From the NCBI RefSeq assembly GCF_003569765.1, contig NZ_QXMG01000004.1, forward strand, positions 62,001-126,000: 64,000 nucleotides of DNA. The letters are read 5' to 3'. Each line of letters begins with the position of its first letter. The first letter of the stretch is position 1. A model generated the notes under the pieces. It was not told the DNA's origin, ran no database searches, and worked only from the letters and a program-made list of their open reading frames with translations. Position numbers and translations under genes: made by a program. Below are positions 21,597-32,024 of the stretch, piece by piece. The stretch is from Caldimonas tepidiphila. Its GTDB lineage: Bacteria; Pseudomonadota; Gammaproteobacteria; Burkholderiales; Burkholderiaceae_C.

Positions 21597-23633
21597 TCAG
21601 CCGGCGTCCGCCTCCGGCGGCTGCGCCAGCGCTTCCAGCCACTCCAGCGCCTCGCGCTCCTGCGCGAGCCGCGTCATTGGCGGCAGCGCCGCCATCAGCC
21701 GACGGCCGTAGCCCATCGTCGCCATGCGCGGGTCGCACACCACGAGCAGCCCCCGGTCGGTCTCGCTGCGGATCAACCGCCCCGCCCCCTGCTTGAGCGC
21801 CACCGCCGCCTCGGCGACGAAGTACTCGTTGAAGGCGTTGCGCCCCTCGCTCTCCAGCCGCCGGATGCGCGCCTCGACCAGCGGGTCGTTCGGCGGCGGA
21901 AACGGCAGCTTGTCGATCACGACGCACTGCAGCGCGTCTCCGGGGACGTCGATGCCCTCCCAGAAGCTCTGCGAGCCGACCAGCACCGCGCGCGGCCGCT
22001 CGACGAACTGCTCGAGCAGCTTGCGCTTGGGCGCGCTGCCCTGCACCAGCACGTCGACCGCCGCGCCCTCCGCGTCCAGGTGCTCGCGCAGCGCCGGGCC
22101 GATCTGCTGCAGCGCGCGCAGCGTCGTCGTCAGCACGAAGCAGCGTCCGCCAAGCACGGCCGCGAACCTCGCCACCAGCGCCGCGACCGCCGCCGCATGC
22201 CCGGCCTCGCTCGGCTTCGGAAAGGCGCGCGGCACGTACACGCGCGCATTGCGTGCGTAGTCGAAGGGACTGCCGACGCGCACCGTGCGCGCCTCGTCGA
22301 GCCCGGCCGGCTCGGTGAACCAGCGCAGGCGCTCGTCGTCGCCGAGCGTCGCCGACGTGAACACCCAGGCGCGCGGCACCGCGTCGAGCTGCTCGCGCAT
22401 CGAATCGCGGATGTCGAGCGGCGACTCCACCAGCCGCGCCTGCTGCGGCCCGACGTCGATCCAGCGCACCTGCCCCACCGGCTCCGGCTCGGCGAAGCGC
22501 TGCGCGCGCTGTGCCAAGGCCTGCGCGCGCGCCTGCAGACGCTGGAAATCGGGCGACAGCCCGCCGACCGTGTCCAGCCCCTGCGCCGCCGCGGTGCACG
22601 CCGCCTCGAGTGCCTGGAGCGCCTCGCCGAAGCCGGGCACGTCGGCGCGCTCCTGCCAGCGCAGCTTGATCACGCCGCGCGGCTCGCGCAACGGTCCGGC
22701 ACAGGCCAGCCGCAGCTCGCGCGCCGCGCGCTCGCAGCCCGCGGCGAGCTCGTCCCAGGGCACCAGGCCGCGGGCCTGCTGCAGCCCGGCGGCGAGCATG
22801 TCGCGCGCGAAGTCGAGCACCTGGCTGCTGCCGAGCGCCGCGCCGAGGAACTGCACGCCCGCCTCGACGAGCTGGTGCGCCTCGTCGAAGATCAGCACCT
22901 CGACGCTCGGCAGCAGCTCGGCCATGCCGGTCTCGCGCAGCGCCACGTCGGCGAAGAACAGGTGGTGGTTGACCACCACCACGTCGGCCGCCAGCGCCTC
23001 GCGGCGCGCCTTGTGCACATGGCACTGGCGGAAGCTCGGGCAGTCGCCGCCGAGGCAGTTCTCGCGCGTCGAGGTGACGATCGGGATCACCGGCGAGCGC
23101 TCGTCGAGGCCGTCGAGCTCGGCGAGGTCGCCCGAGTCGGTCGCCTGCGCCCACTGCTCGATGCGCGCGAGCGTGCGCAGTGCCCAGCGGTCGGCCTGCG
23201 GCATCGCCTGGCGCGCCTGCTCGAGCCGATGCAGGCAGAGGTAGCTGGCGCGGCCCTTGAGCAGCGCGAGCTGCACCGGCAGCTGCAGCGCGTCGCGCAC
23301 GTGCGGCAGGTCGCGCAGGAAGAGCTGGTCCTGCAGGCTCTTGGTCGCGGTGCTCACCAGCACGCGCTGGCCCGACAGCAGCGCGGGCACCAGGTACGCG
23401 AAGGTCTTGCCGACGCCGGTGCCGGCCTCGGCGACGACCGGCCGCCGCTCCTCGATCGCGCGGGCGATCGCGCAGGCGAGCGTGGTCTGGGCCGGCCGCT
23501 CGCGATAGCGGGGATCGGAGCGCGCCAGCGGCCCCTGGTCGGCGAAGCTCGCCTCGACGAGCGCGAGCAACTCGCCGTCGCCCGCCTCGTCGGTCGGGGC
23601 GTGCGGCGGGAGGCCCGATGCGGCTTCGGTCAA
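21597..23633 (-). CDS. dinG: ATP-dependent DNA helicase, DinG/YoaA family
   Basis: The 678-residue superfamily 2 helicase has a Walker A motif AGTGVGKT (about residues 69-76), a DEAH box (IFDEAHQL), and between them the cysteines of an Fe-S domain (one in ASYLCLHRL, more in NCLGGDCPSFRQC). Such XPD-like 5'-3' helicases unwind D-loops and R-loops in repair. The apparent start is TTG at 23633, with AGGG upstream and 10 nt after the DUF465 stop. No in-frame ATG lies nearer the domain start. DinG and YoaA are hard to separate by sequence alone. Confidence 0.92.
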   Translation of the reverse strand: MTEAASGLPPHAPTDEAGDGELLALVEASFADQGPLARSDPRYRERPAQTTLACAIARAIEERRPVVAEAGTGVGKTFAYLVPALLSGQRVLVSTATKSLQDQLFLRDLPHVRDALQLPVQLALLKGRASYLCLHRLEQARQAMPQADRWALRTLARIEQWAQATDSGDLAELDGLDERSPVIPIVTSTRENCLGGDCPSFRQCHVHKARREALAADVVVVNHHLFFADVALRETGMAELLPSVEVLIFDEAHQLVEAGVQFLGAALGSSQVLDFARDMLAAGLQQARGLVPWDELAAGCERAARELRLACAGPLREPRGVIKLRWQERADVPGFGEALQALEAACTAAAQGLDTVGGLSPDFQRLQARAQALAQRAQRFAEPEPVGQVRWIDVGPQQARLVESPLDIRDSMREQLDAVPRAWVFTSATLGDDERLRWFTEPAGLDEARTVRVGSPFDYARNARVYVPRAFPKPSEAGHAAAVAALVARFAAVLGGRCFVLTTTLRALQQIGPALREHLDAEGAAVDVLVQGSAPKRKLLEQFVERPRAVLVGSQSFWEGIDVPGDALQCVVIDKLPFPPPNDPLVEARIRRLESEGRNAFNEYFVAEAAVALKQGAGRLIRSETDRGLLVVCDPRMATMGYGRRLMAALPPMTRLAQEREALEWLEALAQPPEADAG

Positions 23634-23643
23634 GACGGCGCCC

Positions 23644-23847
23644 TCATGCGGGCTCTTTGGGCTGGAGTTCGGACTCGAGGCGGGCGATGCGGTCGCGCAG
23701 CAGCAGGCGCCGCTTCTTCAGTCGCCGCAGGCCCAGTTCGTCGAGCACCGGCTCGTGTGCGAGCCGGTCGATCATGCCGTCGAGATCGGCGTGCTCGATG
23801 CGCAGCTCGATCAGGTGACGCTGCGGCGAGTGCAGGTTTTCGTCCAT
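23644..23847 (-). CDS. YdcH family (DUF465) small protein
   Basis: A 67-residue, highly charged, helical protein (IELRIEHADLDGMIDRLAHE and LKKRRLLLRDRIARLESEL) of the DUF465/YdcH type, predicted to form a short coiled coil. Function is unknown for the family. The ATG at 23847 is the only sensible start. It directly precedes dinG by 10 nt, so the two are probably cotranscribed. Confidence 0.85.
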   Translation of the reverse strand: MDENLHSPQRHLIELRIEHADLDGMIDRLAHEPVLDELGLRRLKKRRLLLRDRIARLESELQPKEPA

Positions 23848-23926
23848 GGGCGGTCACCGGTTGATCCCGCGCGGGAATGCGCGTGCAGGGCATGGATTAT
23901 AGTTTTGGCCGACTTCCGGGCATTCG

Positions 23927-24694
23927 ATGAGCACCCCCAGCAAAGGCTACCGACTCACGGCCTCCACCGGCATCCACCGGGGCGACCGCCACTACCAGCA
24001 GGACCAGGTCGCGATCCTCGCCCACGGCCAGGTACCGGGCTGCGTGCTCGCGGTGGTCGCCGACGGCATGGGCGGGCGCAGCGGCGGCCGCAAGGCCTCC
24101 GACCAGGTGATCCTCACCGCGCGCCAGATCTTCGACCGCTTCTCGCCGAGCCGCGACGACGCGGGCCAGGTGCTGAGGCAGCTGGTCGAGGAGGCGCACC
24201 TGATGATCAAGCTGACCGCGATCACCTCCGAGGAGGAGCCGCACAGCACGCTCGCCGCCTTCCTCCTCAGCCCGAACCGCGAGTGCACCGTGGTGCATGC
24301 CGGCGACTCGCGCGTCTACCACTTCCGCGGCGCACGCATGGTGAGCCGCACGCGCGACCACTCCTACGTGCAGCGGCTGGTCGACGAGGGCCAGATCAGC
24401 GAGGACGAGGCCAACACGCACCCGCAGTCCAACCTGCTGACGGGCTGCCTCGGCGGCGCGCAGGAGCCGCCGACGACGCTGCACCACATCTCGCAGCTCG
24501 AGGTCGGCGACAGCATGCTCGCCTGCAGCGACGGGCTGTGGCACTACTTCACCCCGCAGGAGCTCGGCGCGGTGGTGCACGCCCGGCCGCCACGCGAGGC
24601 GACCGAGCTGCTGGTGAGCAAGGCCCGGCAGCGCGCCGGCGGAGGCGGCGACAACCTGTCGCTGGCGCTGGTGCGGCTCGAGCCGCTGGGCTGA
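23927..24694 (+). CDS. PP2C-type serine/threonine protein phosphatase
   Basis: The 255-residue protein shows the PPM/PP2C metal-binding signature: a Gln-Asp near the start (GDRHYQQDQ), VADGMGGRSGG (about 45-55), VVHAGDSRVYHFR, CSDGLW and GGDNLSLALV. These residues bind the Mn/Mg pair that activates water for phosphoserine/phosphothreonine hydrolysis. No membrane segment or sensory domain is seen, so it is a stand-alone cytoplasmic catalytic unit. No partner kinase lies beside it. The only kinase-like gene in the window (52,787) is degenerate and 28 kb away. It is divergent from the DUF465 gene and convergent with zapE. Confidence 0.93.
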   Translation: MSTPSKGYRLTASTGIHRGDRHYQQDQVAILAHGQVPGCVLAVVADGMGGRSGGRKASDQVILTARQIFDRFSPSRDDAGQVLRQLVEEAHLMIKLTAITSEEEPHSTLAAFLLSPNRECTVVHAGDSRVYHFRGARMVSRTRDHSYVQRLVDEGQISEDEANTHPQSNLLTGCLGGAQEPPTTLHHISQLEVGDSMLACSDGLWHYFTPQELGAVVHARPPREATELLVSKARQRAGGGGDNLSLALVRLEPLG

Positions 24695-24718
24695 CGCGCC
24701 CCGCCGACGCGCTCCCGC

Positions 24719-25819
24719 TCAGGTCAGCGAGGTGTCGACCTCGCGGCGCTCGAGCGACAGGAACTCCTTCGACTGCATCTCGTTGAGGCGCGAGACCGTG
24801 CGCGGGAACTCGTGCGCGAGCGGGCCCTCGGTGTAGAGCTGCTCGGGCGGCACCTCGGCCGACATGATGAGCTTCACGCGGCGGTCGTAGAGCACGTCGA
24901 CGAGCCAGGTGAAGCGCCGCGCCTCCGACGCCAGCCGCGGCGACATCTGCGGCACGTCCGACAGCAGCAGCGTGTGGAACTGGGTCGCGAGCTCCAGGTA
25001 GTCGTTGTGCGAGCGCGGCCCGCCGCACAGCTGCTTGAAGTCGAACCACACCACGCCGCCGGCACGGCGCCGCGAGCGGATCTCGCGCCGCTCGATGTGC
25101 AGCAGCGGGTCCTCGTCCTGCACCTCGGCGAGCTCCTCGAAGGCCTGCTTCATCTCGGCGTCGGCCTCGGGCCCGAGCGGGCAGTGGTAGAGCTTGACGT
25201 GCTCGAGCGTGCGCTGGCGGTAGTCGGTGCCGTTGTCGACGTTGACCACCTCCATCTGCGCCTTCAGCAGCTCGATCGCCGGCAGGATCCGGTCGCGGTG
25301 CAGCCCGTTCGGATACAGCCCGTCGGGATGGAAGTTGGAGGTGGTGACGATGCTGACGCGGTGCTCGAACAGCGACTCGAGCAGCCGGTGCAGGATCATC
25401 GCGTCGGTGACGTCGGCGACGTGGAACTCGTCGAAGCAGATGAGCCGGAAGCGCCGCGAGATGCGCCGGCCGAGCTCGTCGAGCGGATTCACCGTGCCTT
25501 TGAGCTCCTGCAGCTCGCGGTGCACCTCGCGCATGAACTCGTGGAAGTGCAGCCGCGTCTTGCGCTTGAGCGGCACGGCCTGGAAGAAGCTGTCCATCAG
25601 GAAGCTCTTGCCGCGCCCCACCCCGCCGTACATGTAGACGCCGCGCGGCAGCGGCGGGCGGCGCAGCAGCTTGGTGATCGCGTTGGAGCGGCGGGCCTTG
25701 TAGTCGGTCCATTCGTCCTGGCAGCGCTGCAGCGCGGCGACGGCGCGCAGCTGGGCCGGGTCGCTCTGGTAGCCGCGCTCGGCGAGCGTGCGGTGGTACA
25801 GCTCGGTGACGGTGGTCAT
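24719..25819 (-). CDS. zapE: Cell division protein ZapE (AFG1-like ATPase)
   Basis: The 366-residue P-loop ATPase has Walker A GGVGRGKSFLMDSF and Walker B RLICFDEFHVADVTDAM typical of the AFG1/ZapE family. ZapE contacts FtsZ and acts at the constricting Z-ring, especially under oxygen limitation. It follows lpdA across a strong terminator, in the sucA-sucB-lpdA-zapE order usual for Burkholderiales. The ATG at 25819 lacks a clear ribosome site. Confidence 0.95.
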   Translation of the reverse strand: MTTVTELYHRTLAERGYQSDPAQLRAVAALQRCQDEWTDYKARRSNAITKLLRRPPLPRGVYMYGGVGRGKSFLMDSFFQAVPLKRKTRLHFHEFMREVHRELQELKGTVNPLDELGRRISRRFRLICFDEFHVADVTDAMILHRLLESLFEHRVSIVTTSNFHPDGLYPNGLHRDRILPAIELLKAQMEVVNVDNGTDYRQRTLEHVKLYHCPLGPEADAEMKQAFEELAEVQDEDPLLHIERREIRSRRRAGGVVWFDFKQLCGGPRSHNDYLELATQFHTLLLSDVPQMSPRLASEARRFTWLVDVLYDRRVKLIMSAEVPPEQLYTEGPLAHEFPRTVSRLNEMQSKEFLSLERREVDTSLT

Positions 25820-25838
25820 GGTGCTTTGGATTCCAATG

Positions 25839-25866
25839 GAAAAAGGGGCGACCTGCGCCGCCCCTT
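25839..25866 (-). terminator. Rho-independent terminator after lpdA
   Basis: On the minus strand AAGGGGCG (25866-25859) pairs with CGCCCCTT (25850-25843), and a T run follows at once. It lies 24 nt past the lpdA stop and would separate the 2-oxoglutarate dehydrogenase genes from zapE. Confidence 0.85.
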
Positions 25867-25889
25867 CGTGTGCCGATCGTCGCCGACGA

Positions 25890-27320
<1,431 letters not shown>

Positions 27321-27438
27321 GGTTCTTCTCTCTTGTGGTCTCGGACGCTTGCTGAAGCGTCGCGGGCAGGACGGCTGCGGCCGATGCGGGCGATCAGGGG
27401 CCCGGGCGGGCAGCAGCGGCGCCGCGCTTGAATGGCAT

Positions 27439-27507
27439 GAAGGGGGACGAGCCCCCTTCGAACGCCCTGAGGGCTCGGCCCTCCGCGCCGCGGAAAGGCG
27501 GCGCGGA
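27439..27507. repeat. Multi-hairpin element between sucB and lpdA
   Basis: The 198-nt gap holds two strong inverted repeats: GAAGGGGG (27439-27446) with CCCCCTTC (27452-27459), and TCCGCGCCGC (27482-27491) with GCGGCGCGGA (27498-27507). A smaller AGGGCTCGGCCCT lies between them. There is no T run. The layout resembles a REP/intergenic repeat or a transcript-stabilising element between two genes that need different dosage. No copy of the same sequence was noticed elsewhere in the window. Confidence 0.55.
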
Positions 27508-27518
27508 TGTCAGGCGCT

Positions 27519-28778
27519 TCAGATGTCGAACAGCAGGCGGGCCGGATCTTCCAGCGCTTCCTTCATCGTCACCAGGCCCAGCACGGCCTCGCGGCCGTCG
27601 ATGATGCGGTGGTCGTAGGACATTGCGAGGTAGTTGATCGGGCGCACCACGACCTGGCCGTTCTCGACCACGGCGCGGTCCTTCGTGGCGTGCACGCCGA
27701 GGATGGCCGACTGGGGCGGGTTGATGATCGGGGTCGACAGCATCGAGCCGAACACGCCGCCGTTGGAGATCGAGAAGGTGCCGCCGGACAGATCGTCCAG
27801 GGACAGCTTGCCGTCGCGCGCCTTCTGGCCGAACTCGGCGATCTTCTTCTCGATGTCGGCGAAGCTCATCTGGTCGACGTCGCGCAGGATCGGCACTACC
27901 AGGCCGCGCGGCGAGCCCACCGCGATGCCGATGTCGAAGTAGCCGTGGTAGACGATGTCGTTGCCGTCGACCGAGGCGTTCAGGACCGGGTACTTCTTGA
28001 GGGCGGCGACCGCGGCCTTCACGAAGAAGCTCATGAAGCCGAGCTTGACGCCGTGCTCCTTCTCGAACTTGTCCTGGAACTTCTTGCGCATCTCCATCAC
28101 CGGCGCCATGTTGACCTCGTTGAAGGTGGTCAGGATGGCGTTGGTGGCCTGGGACTGCAGCAGGCGCTCGGCGACGCGGGCGCGCAGGCGGCTCATCGGC
28201 ACGCGCTGCTCGGGGCGGTCGCCCAGGTTCTGCACGGTGGGGGCGGCGACCTGCGCGAGCGGCGCCTTCGGCGCGGCAGCGGGCGCCGGGGCCGGGGCGG
28301 GCTTGACGCCGGCGGCGATCGCGCCGAGCACGTCGCCCTTGGTGACGCGGCCGTCGCGGCCGGTGCCGGACACCGAGCCCGAGGCCAGGTTGTTGTCGGC
28401 CATCAGCTTCGCGGCGGCGGGCATCGCGACGTCGGACTTGCTGCCACCGGTGGCGGCAGCGGCTGCGGCGGGAGCCGGCGCGGCAGCCGCGGCGGCGGGC
28501 GCTGCGGCAGCCGCGGGGGCGGCTGCGCCGGCCTTCGCTTCCGTGTCGATGCGCGCGATCACCTGGTCGGACACCACGGTGGCGCCGTCGGCCTCGACGA
28601 TCTCGCCGAGCACGCCGGCGGCCGGCGCCGGGACTTCCAGCACGACCTTGTCGGTCTCGACCTCGATCAGGATCTCGTCGATGGCCACGGCCTCGCCGGG
28701 CTTCTTCTTCCACTGCAGCAGCGTGGCCTCGGCCACGGACTCGGACAGCTGCGGAACCTTGACTTCTACGATTGCCAT
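27519..28778 (-). CDS. sucB: Dihydrolipoyllysine succinyltransferase (2-oxoglutarate dehydrogenase E2)
   Basis: The 419-residue E2 has one N-terminal lipoyl domain with the lipoylated lysine in [11 protein letters not shown] (about residue 43), an Ala/Pro-rich linker (about 82-115), a peripheral subunit-binding domain ([20 protein letters not shown]) and a catalytic domain ending in the [12 protein letters not shown] active-site histidine. It transfers succinyl groups to CoA. It sits between sucA and lpdA. The single lipoyl domain and the neighbours favour succinyl over acetyl specificity. Confidence 0.97.
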   Translation of the reverse strand: MAIVEVKVPQLSESVAEATLLQWKKKPGEAVAIDEILIEVETDKVVLEVPAPAAGVLGEIVEADGATVVSDQVIARIDTEAKAGAAAPAAAAAPAAAAAAPAPAAAAAATGGSKSDVAMPAAAKLMADNNLASGSVSGTGRDGRVTKGDVLGAIAAGVKPAPAPAPAAAPKAPLAQVAAPTVQNLGDRPEQRVPMSRLRARVAERLLQSQATNAILTTFNEVNMAPVMEMRKKFQDKFEKEHGVKLGFMSFFVKAAVAALKKYPVLNASVDGNDIVYHGYFDIGIAVGSPRGLVVPILRDVDQMSFADIEKKIAEFGQKARDGKLSLDDLSGGTFSISNGGVFGSMLSTPIINPPQSAILGVHATKDRAVVENGQVVVRPINYLAMSYDHRIIDGREAVLGLVTMKEALEDPARLLFDI

Positions 28779-28865
28779 TTGAATTCTTTCCGGATTCGTT
28801 CGTTCTGGGTGTGAACCGGAGCGGACGCGATGCGCGCAGGCCCCGGTGGCGCCGCGGTCCCGGGA

Positions 28866-28884
28866 CCCCGCCTCTGCGGCGGGG
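28866..28884. repeat. Hairpin in the sucA-sucB gap
   Basis: CCCCGCC (28866-28872) pairs with GGCGGGG (28878-28884) across a 5-nt loop, 28-46 nt past the sucA stop. No T run follows on the minus strand, so readthrough to sucB is expected. Confidence 0.4.
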
Positions 28885-28911
28885 CCTCGCGGGGCGCGAC
28901 GCCCGAGGCGC

Positions 28912-31770
28912 TTACTTGGTCAGCACGAAGCCCTTGAGCTTGGCGAAGGCCTGGTCCAGCAGCGCCTTCTGCTGCTCCTGGTGCAGGTGCGAGTAGCCCA
29001 CGGCGGGCGACGCCGAGGCCGGGCGGCCGGCGTAGCCGAGCTTCTGGCCGTCGAGCATGTTCTCGTGGATGTAGTGCTGCACGAAGAACCAGGCGCCCTG
29101 GTTCTGCGGCTCGTCCTGGCACCACACGAGGTCGGTCGCGTTCGGGTACTTCTTCAGCTCGGCGGCGAAGGCCTTGTGCGGGAAGGGATAGAGCTGCTCG
29201 ACGCGGATGATCGCGACGTCGGCGGCCTTCTTCTCGGCGCGGGCCTTGACCAGGTCGTAGTAGACCTTGCCGGAGCAGATGACCACGCGCTTGACCTTGG
29301 CGGCGTTGATCTCGGCATCGGTCTCGCCGATCACGGTGCGGAACTCGCCGCCCGTGAACTCGGACAGCGGCGAGGTCGCGTCCTTGTTACGCAGCAGCGA
29401 CTTCGGCGTCATGATGACCAGCGGCTTGCGGAACATGCTGACCTGCTGGCGGCGCAGCAGGTGGAAGATCTGGCTGGCCGAGGTCGGCTGGCAGACCAGC
29501 ATGTTGTTGTCCGCGGCGAGCTGCATGAAGCGCTCGAGGCGCGCCGACGAGTGCTCGGGGCCCTGGCCCTCGTAGCCGTGCGGCAGCATCAGCGTCAGGC
29601 CGTTGATGCGGCCCCACTTCACCTCGCCGGAGGCGATGAACTGGTCGATCACGACCTGCGCGCCGTTGGCGAAGTCGCCGAACTGCGCTTCCCAGATCGT
29701 CAGCGTGGTCGGGTCGGCGGACGCGTAGCCGTACTCGAAGCCGAGCACCGCCTCTTCCGACAGGATCGAGTCGATGCAGGTGAACGGCGCCTGGTTCTCG
29801 GCGACATGCTGCAGCGGGATGTAGGTTCCGGTGTCCCACTTCTCGCGGTTCTGGTCGTGCAGCACGGCGTGGCGGTGCACGAAGGTCCCCCGCCCGACGT
29901 CCTCGCCCGACAGGCGCACCGGGTAGCCGCTGGCGACCAGCGACGCGAACGCGAGGTGCTCGCCCATGCCCCAGTCGACGTTGATCTCGCCACGGCCCAT
30001 CGCGGCGCGGTCGGCGATGACCTTTTGCACCAGCGCGTGCGGCTTGAAGTTCTCCGGCAGCGTCGTGATGCGCTCGGCCAGGCGCTGGATCTCGGCCAGC
30101 GGCAGCGCGGTGTCGGCCGCATCCGTCCACTTCTTGCCGAGGTACGGCGTCCAGTCGACCGCGTACTTGCTCTTGTAGTTGGTCAGCACCGGGTCGACCG
30201 TGTGCTTGCCGGCGTCCATCGCGGCACGGTAGTCCTTGACCAGCTGGTCCGGCACGTCGGCGCCGATCGCGCCCTGCGCGACGAGCTTGTCGCCGTAGAG
30301 CTTGCGGGTGCCGGGGTGCGCGCCGATCTTCTTGTACATCAGCGGCTGGGTCAGCGACGGCGTGTCCTGCTCGTTGTGGCCGAGCTTGCGGAAGCACACG
30401 ATGTCGAGCACCACGTCCTTGTTGAACTCCTGGCGGTAGTCCATCGCGAGCTGCGTGGCGAGCACGACCGCTTCCGGATCGTCGCCGTTGACGTGCAGCA
30501 CCGGCGCCTCGATCATCTTGACGACGTCGGTGCAGTACAGCGTCGAGCGGGTGTCGCGCGGGTCGGAGGTGGTGAAGCCGATCTGGTTGTTGATGACCAG
30601 GTGCACCGTGCCGCCGGTGTAGTAGCCGCGGGTCTGCGCCAGCGCCAGCGTCTCCATCACCACGCCCTGGCCGGCGAAGGCCGCGTCGCCGTGCACCAGC
30701 ACCGGCAGCACCTGGTTGCCTTCCTTGTCGCCGCGGCGGTCCATCCGCGCCTTGACCGAGCCCTCGACCACCGGGTTGACGATCTCGAGGTGCGAGGGGT
30801 TGAAGGCGAGGCTCAGGTGGACCGGGCCGCCCGGGGTGGACACGTCGCTCGAGAAGCCCTGGTGGTACTTCACGTCGCCCGAGGGCAAGTCTTCCGGCGC
30901 GGTGTGCTCGAACTCGGCGAACAAGTCCTTCGGCGCCTTGCCGAGGGTGTTGACCAGCACGTTGAGGCGGCCGCGGTGGGCCATGCCGATGACGATCTCC
31001 TGCACGCCCTTCTCGCCGCCGCGCTTGATCAGCTCGTCCATCGACGCGATGAAGCTCTCGCCGCCCTCGAGCGAGAAGCGCTTCTGGCCGACGTACTTGG
31101 TGTGCAGGTAGCGCTCGAGGCCTTCGGCCGCCGTCAGGCGCTCGAGGATGGACTTCTTCTTCTCGGGGCTGAAACTGGGCTTGGAGCGGATGCTCTCGAG
31201 CCGCTGCTGCCACCAGCGCTTCTCACCGGGATCGGTGATATGCATGAATTCGGCGCCGATCGAGCCGCAGTAGGTCTCACGCAGGGCCTGCACGATCTCG
31301 CGCAGGGTCATCTGGTCGGCCTTGGTGAAATAGGTGTTCGTCGCGCTGAACGTGATGTCCATGTCGGACTCGGTCAGGTCGTAGAACGCCGGCTCGAGTT
31401 CGGGGATGCGCGGGCGCTCCTGGCGCTTGAGCGGATCGAGGTCGGCCCAGCGCGAACCGAGGAAGCGGTAGGCGGCGATCAGCGACTGGACGTGCACCTG
31501 CTTGCGCGCGACGGCGAGGTCAGCGGCGGAAGTGCGGGTGTTGAGGGCGTTGGCCTTGGCGCGCTGCGCGAAGGATTCGATCACGGGCGCGTGCGGCACG
31601 TCGCGTGCCTCGCTGCCGTCGACCGCCGGAACGTTCTGCAGCGCGTCGAAATATTCGCGCCAGTTGTCGGGCACCGAGCCCGGGTTGTCGAGGTAGGCCT
31701 CGTAGAGTTCCTCGACGTAGGGCGCATTGCCCCCGAACAGGTAGGAGTTCAACCTGTACTGCTGCATCAT
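28912..31770 (-). CDS. sucA: 2-oxoglutarate dehydrogenase E1 component
   Basis: The 952-residue thiamine-diphosphate enzyme has the OdhA N-terminal segment ([20 protein letters not shown]), the [14 protein letters not shown] motif, the ThDP motif around [12 protein letters not shown] and the C-terminal transketolase domain. It decarboxylates 2-oxoglutarate and passes the succinyl group to E2 lipoate. It begins MMQQYRL, and either of the two adjacent ATGs could be used. It is first in sucA-sucB-lpdA and is preceded by a promoter overlapped by a perfect inverted repeat. Confidence 0.98.
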   Translation of the reverse strand: MMQQYRLNSYLFGGNAPYVEELYEAYLDNPGSVPDNWREYFDALQNVPAVDGSEARDVPHAPVIESFAQRAKANALNTRTSAADLAVARKQVHVQSLIAAYRFLGSRWADLDPLKRQERPRIPELEPAFYDLTESDMDITFSATNTYFTKADQMTLREIVQALRETYCGSIGAEFMHITDPGEKRWWQQRLESIRSKPSFSPEKKKSILERLTAAEGLERYLHTKYVGQKRFSLEGGESFIASMDELIKRGGEKGVQEIVIGMAHRGRLNVLVNTLGKAPKDLFAEFEHTAPEDLPSGDVKYHQGFSSDVSTPGGPVHLSLAFNPSHLEIVNPVVEGSVKARMDRRGDKEGNQVLPVLVHGDAAFAGQGVVMETLALAQTRGYYTGGTVHLVINNQIGFTTSDPRDTRSTLYCTDVVKMIEAPVLHVNGDDPEAVVLATQLAMDYRQEFNKDVVLDIVCFRKLGHNEQDTPSLTQPLMYKKIGAHPGTRKLYGDKLVAQGAIGADVPDQLVKDYRAAMDAGKHTVDPVLTNYKSKYAVDWTPYLGKKWTDAADTALPLAEIQRLAERITTLPENFKPHALVQKVIADRAAMGRGEINVDWGMGEHLAFASLVASGYPVRLSGEDVGRGTFVHRHAVLHDQNREKWDTGTYIPLQHVAENQAPFTCIDSILSEEAVLGFEYGYASADPTTLTIWEAQFGDFANGAQVVIDQFIASGEVKWGRINGLTLMLPHGYEGQGPEHSSARLERFMQLAADNNMLVCQPTSASQIFHLLRRQQVSMFRKPLVIMTPKSLLRNKDATSPLSEFTGGEFRTVIGETDAEINAAKVKRVVICSGKVYYDLVKARAEKKAADVAIIRVEQLYPFPHKAFAAELKKYPNATDLVWCQDEPQNQGAWFFVQHYIHENMLDGQKLGYAGRPASASPAVGYSHLHQEQQKALLDQAFAKLKGFVLTK

Positions 31771-31916
31771 TTCTCGCTCACCTTTCGTCCCGGTCTGCAG
31801 GACTTAATCGATGGGTTGATAAACCTTCCGCGACACGGCTTGACCGGTTGGCGGATTGCGACCCGCCTTCACTAGGATTCTGGTGAAACCAGCAAAGGGG
31901 ACGGGAAGGACCTAAG

Positions 31917-31934
31917 GAGTCAAGACTTTGACTC
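31917..31934. promoter_or_regulatory. Perfect inverted repeat at the sucA promoter (candidate operator)
   Basis: GAGTCAA (31917-31923) and TTGACTC (31928-31934) are exact inverse complements separated by GACT. The repeat covers the downstream part of the -10 hexamer and the expected transcription start of sucA, a position where a bound repressor would block initiation. Confidence 0.5.
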
Positions 31935-31959
31935 TAGCACTATTGCAGGGCCCCGCCAA
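31931..31959 (-). promoter_or_regulatory. sucA: Sigma-70-type promoter of sucA
   Basis: The minus strand reads TTGGCG (31959-31954), 17 nt, then TAGAGT (31936-31931), a good fit to -35/-10 spacing. Transcription would begin near 31924, leaving a leader of about 150 nt before the sucA ATG. Confidence 0.55.
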
Positions 31960-32024
31960 TGCGGCGAACACGAGTTCTTGCCGGGATGCGAGCTGTCTTC
32001 CCGGATCGTGAAAACCGACACGAA

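Noticed and set aside
28846-31875. 1009-codon plus-strand frame opposite sucA
   Set aside because: Shadow frame. Low-complexity Leu/Ala/Val/Arg/His composition and no motifs, against an intact SucA on the minus strand.
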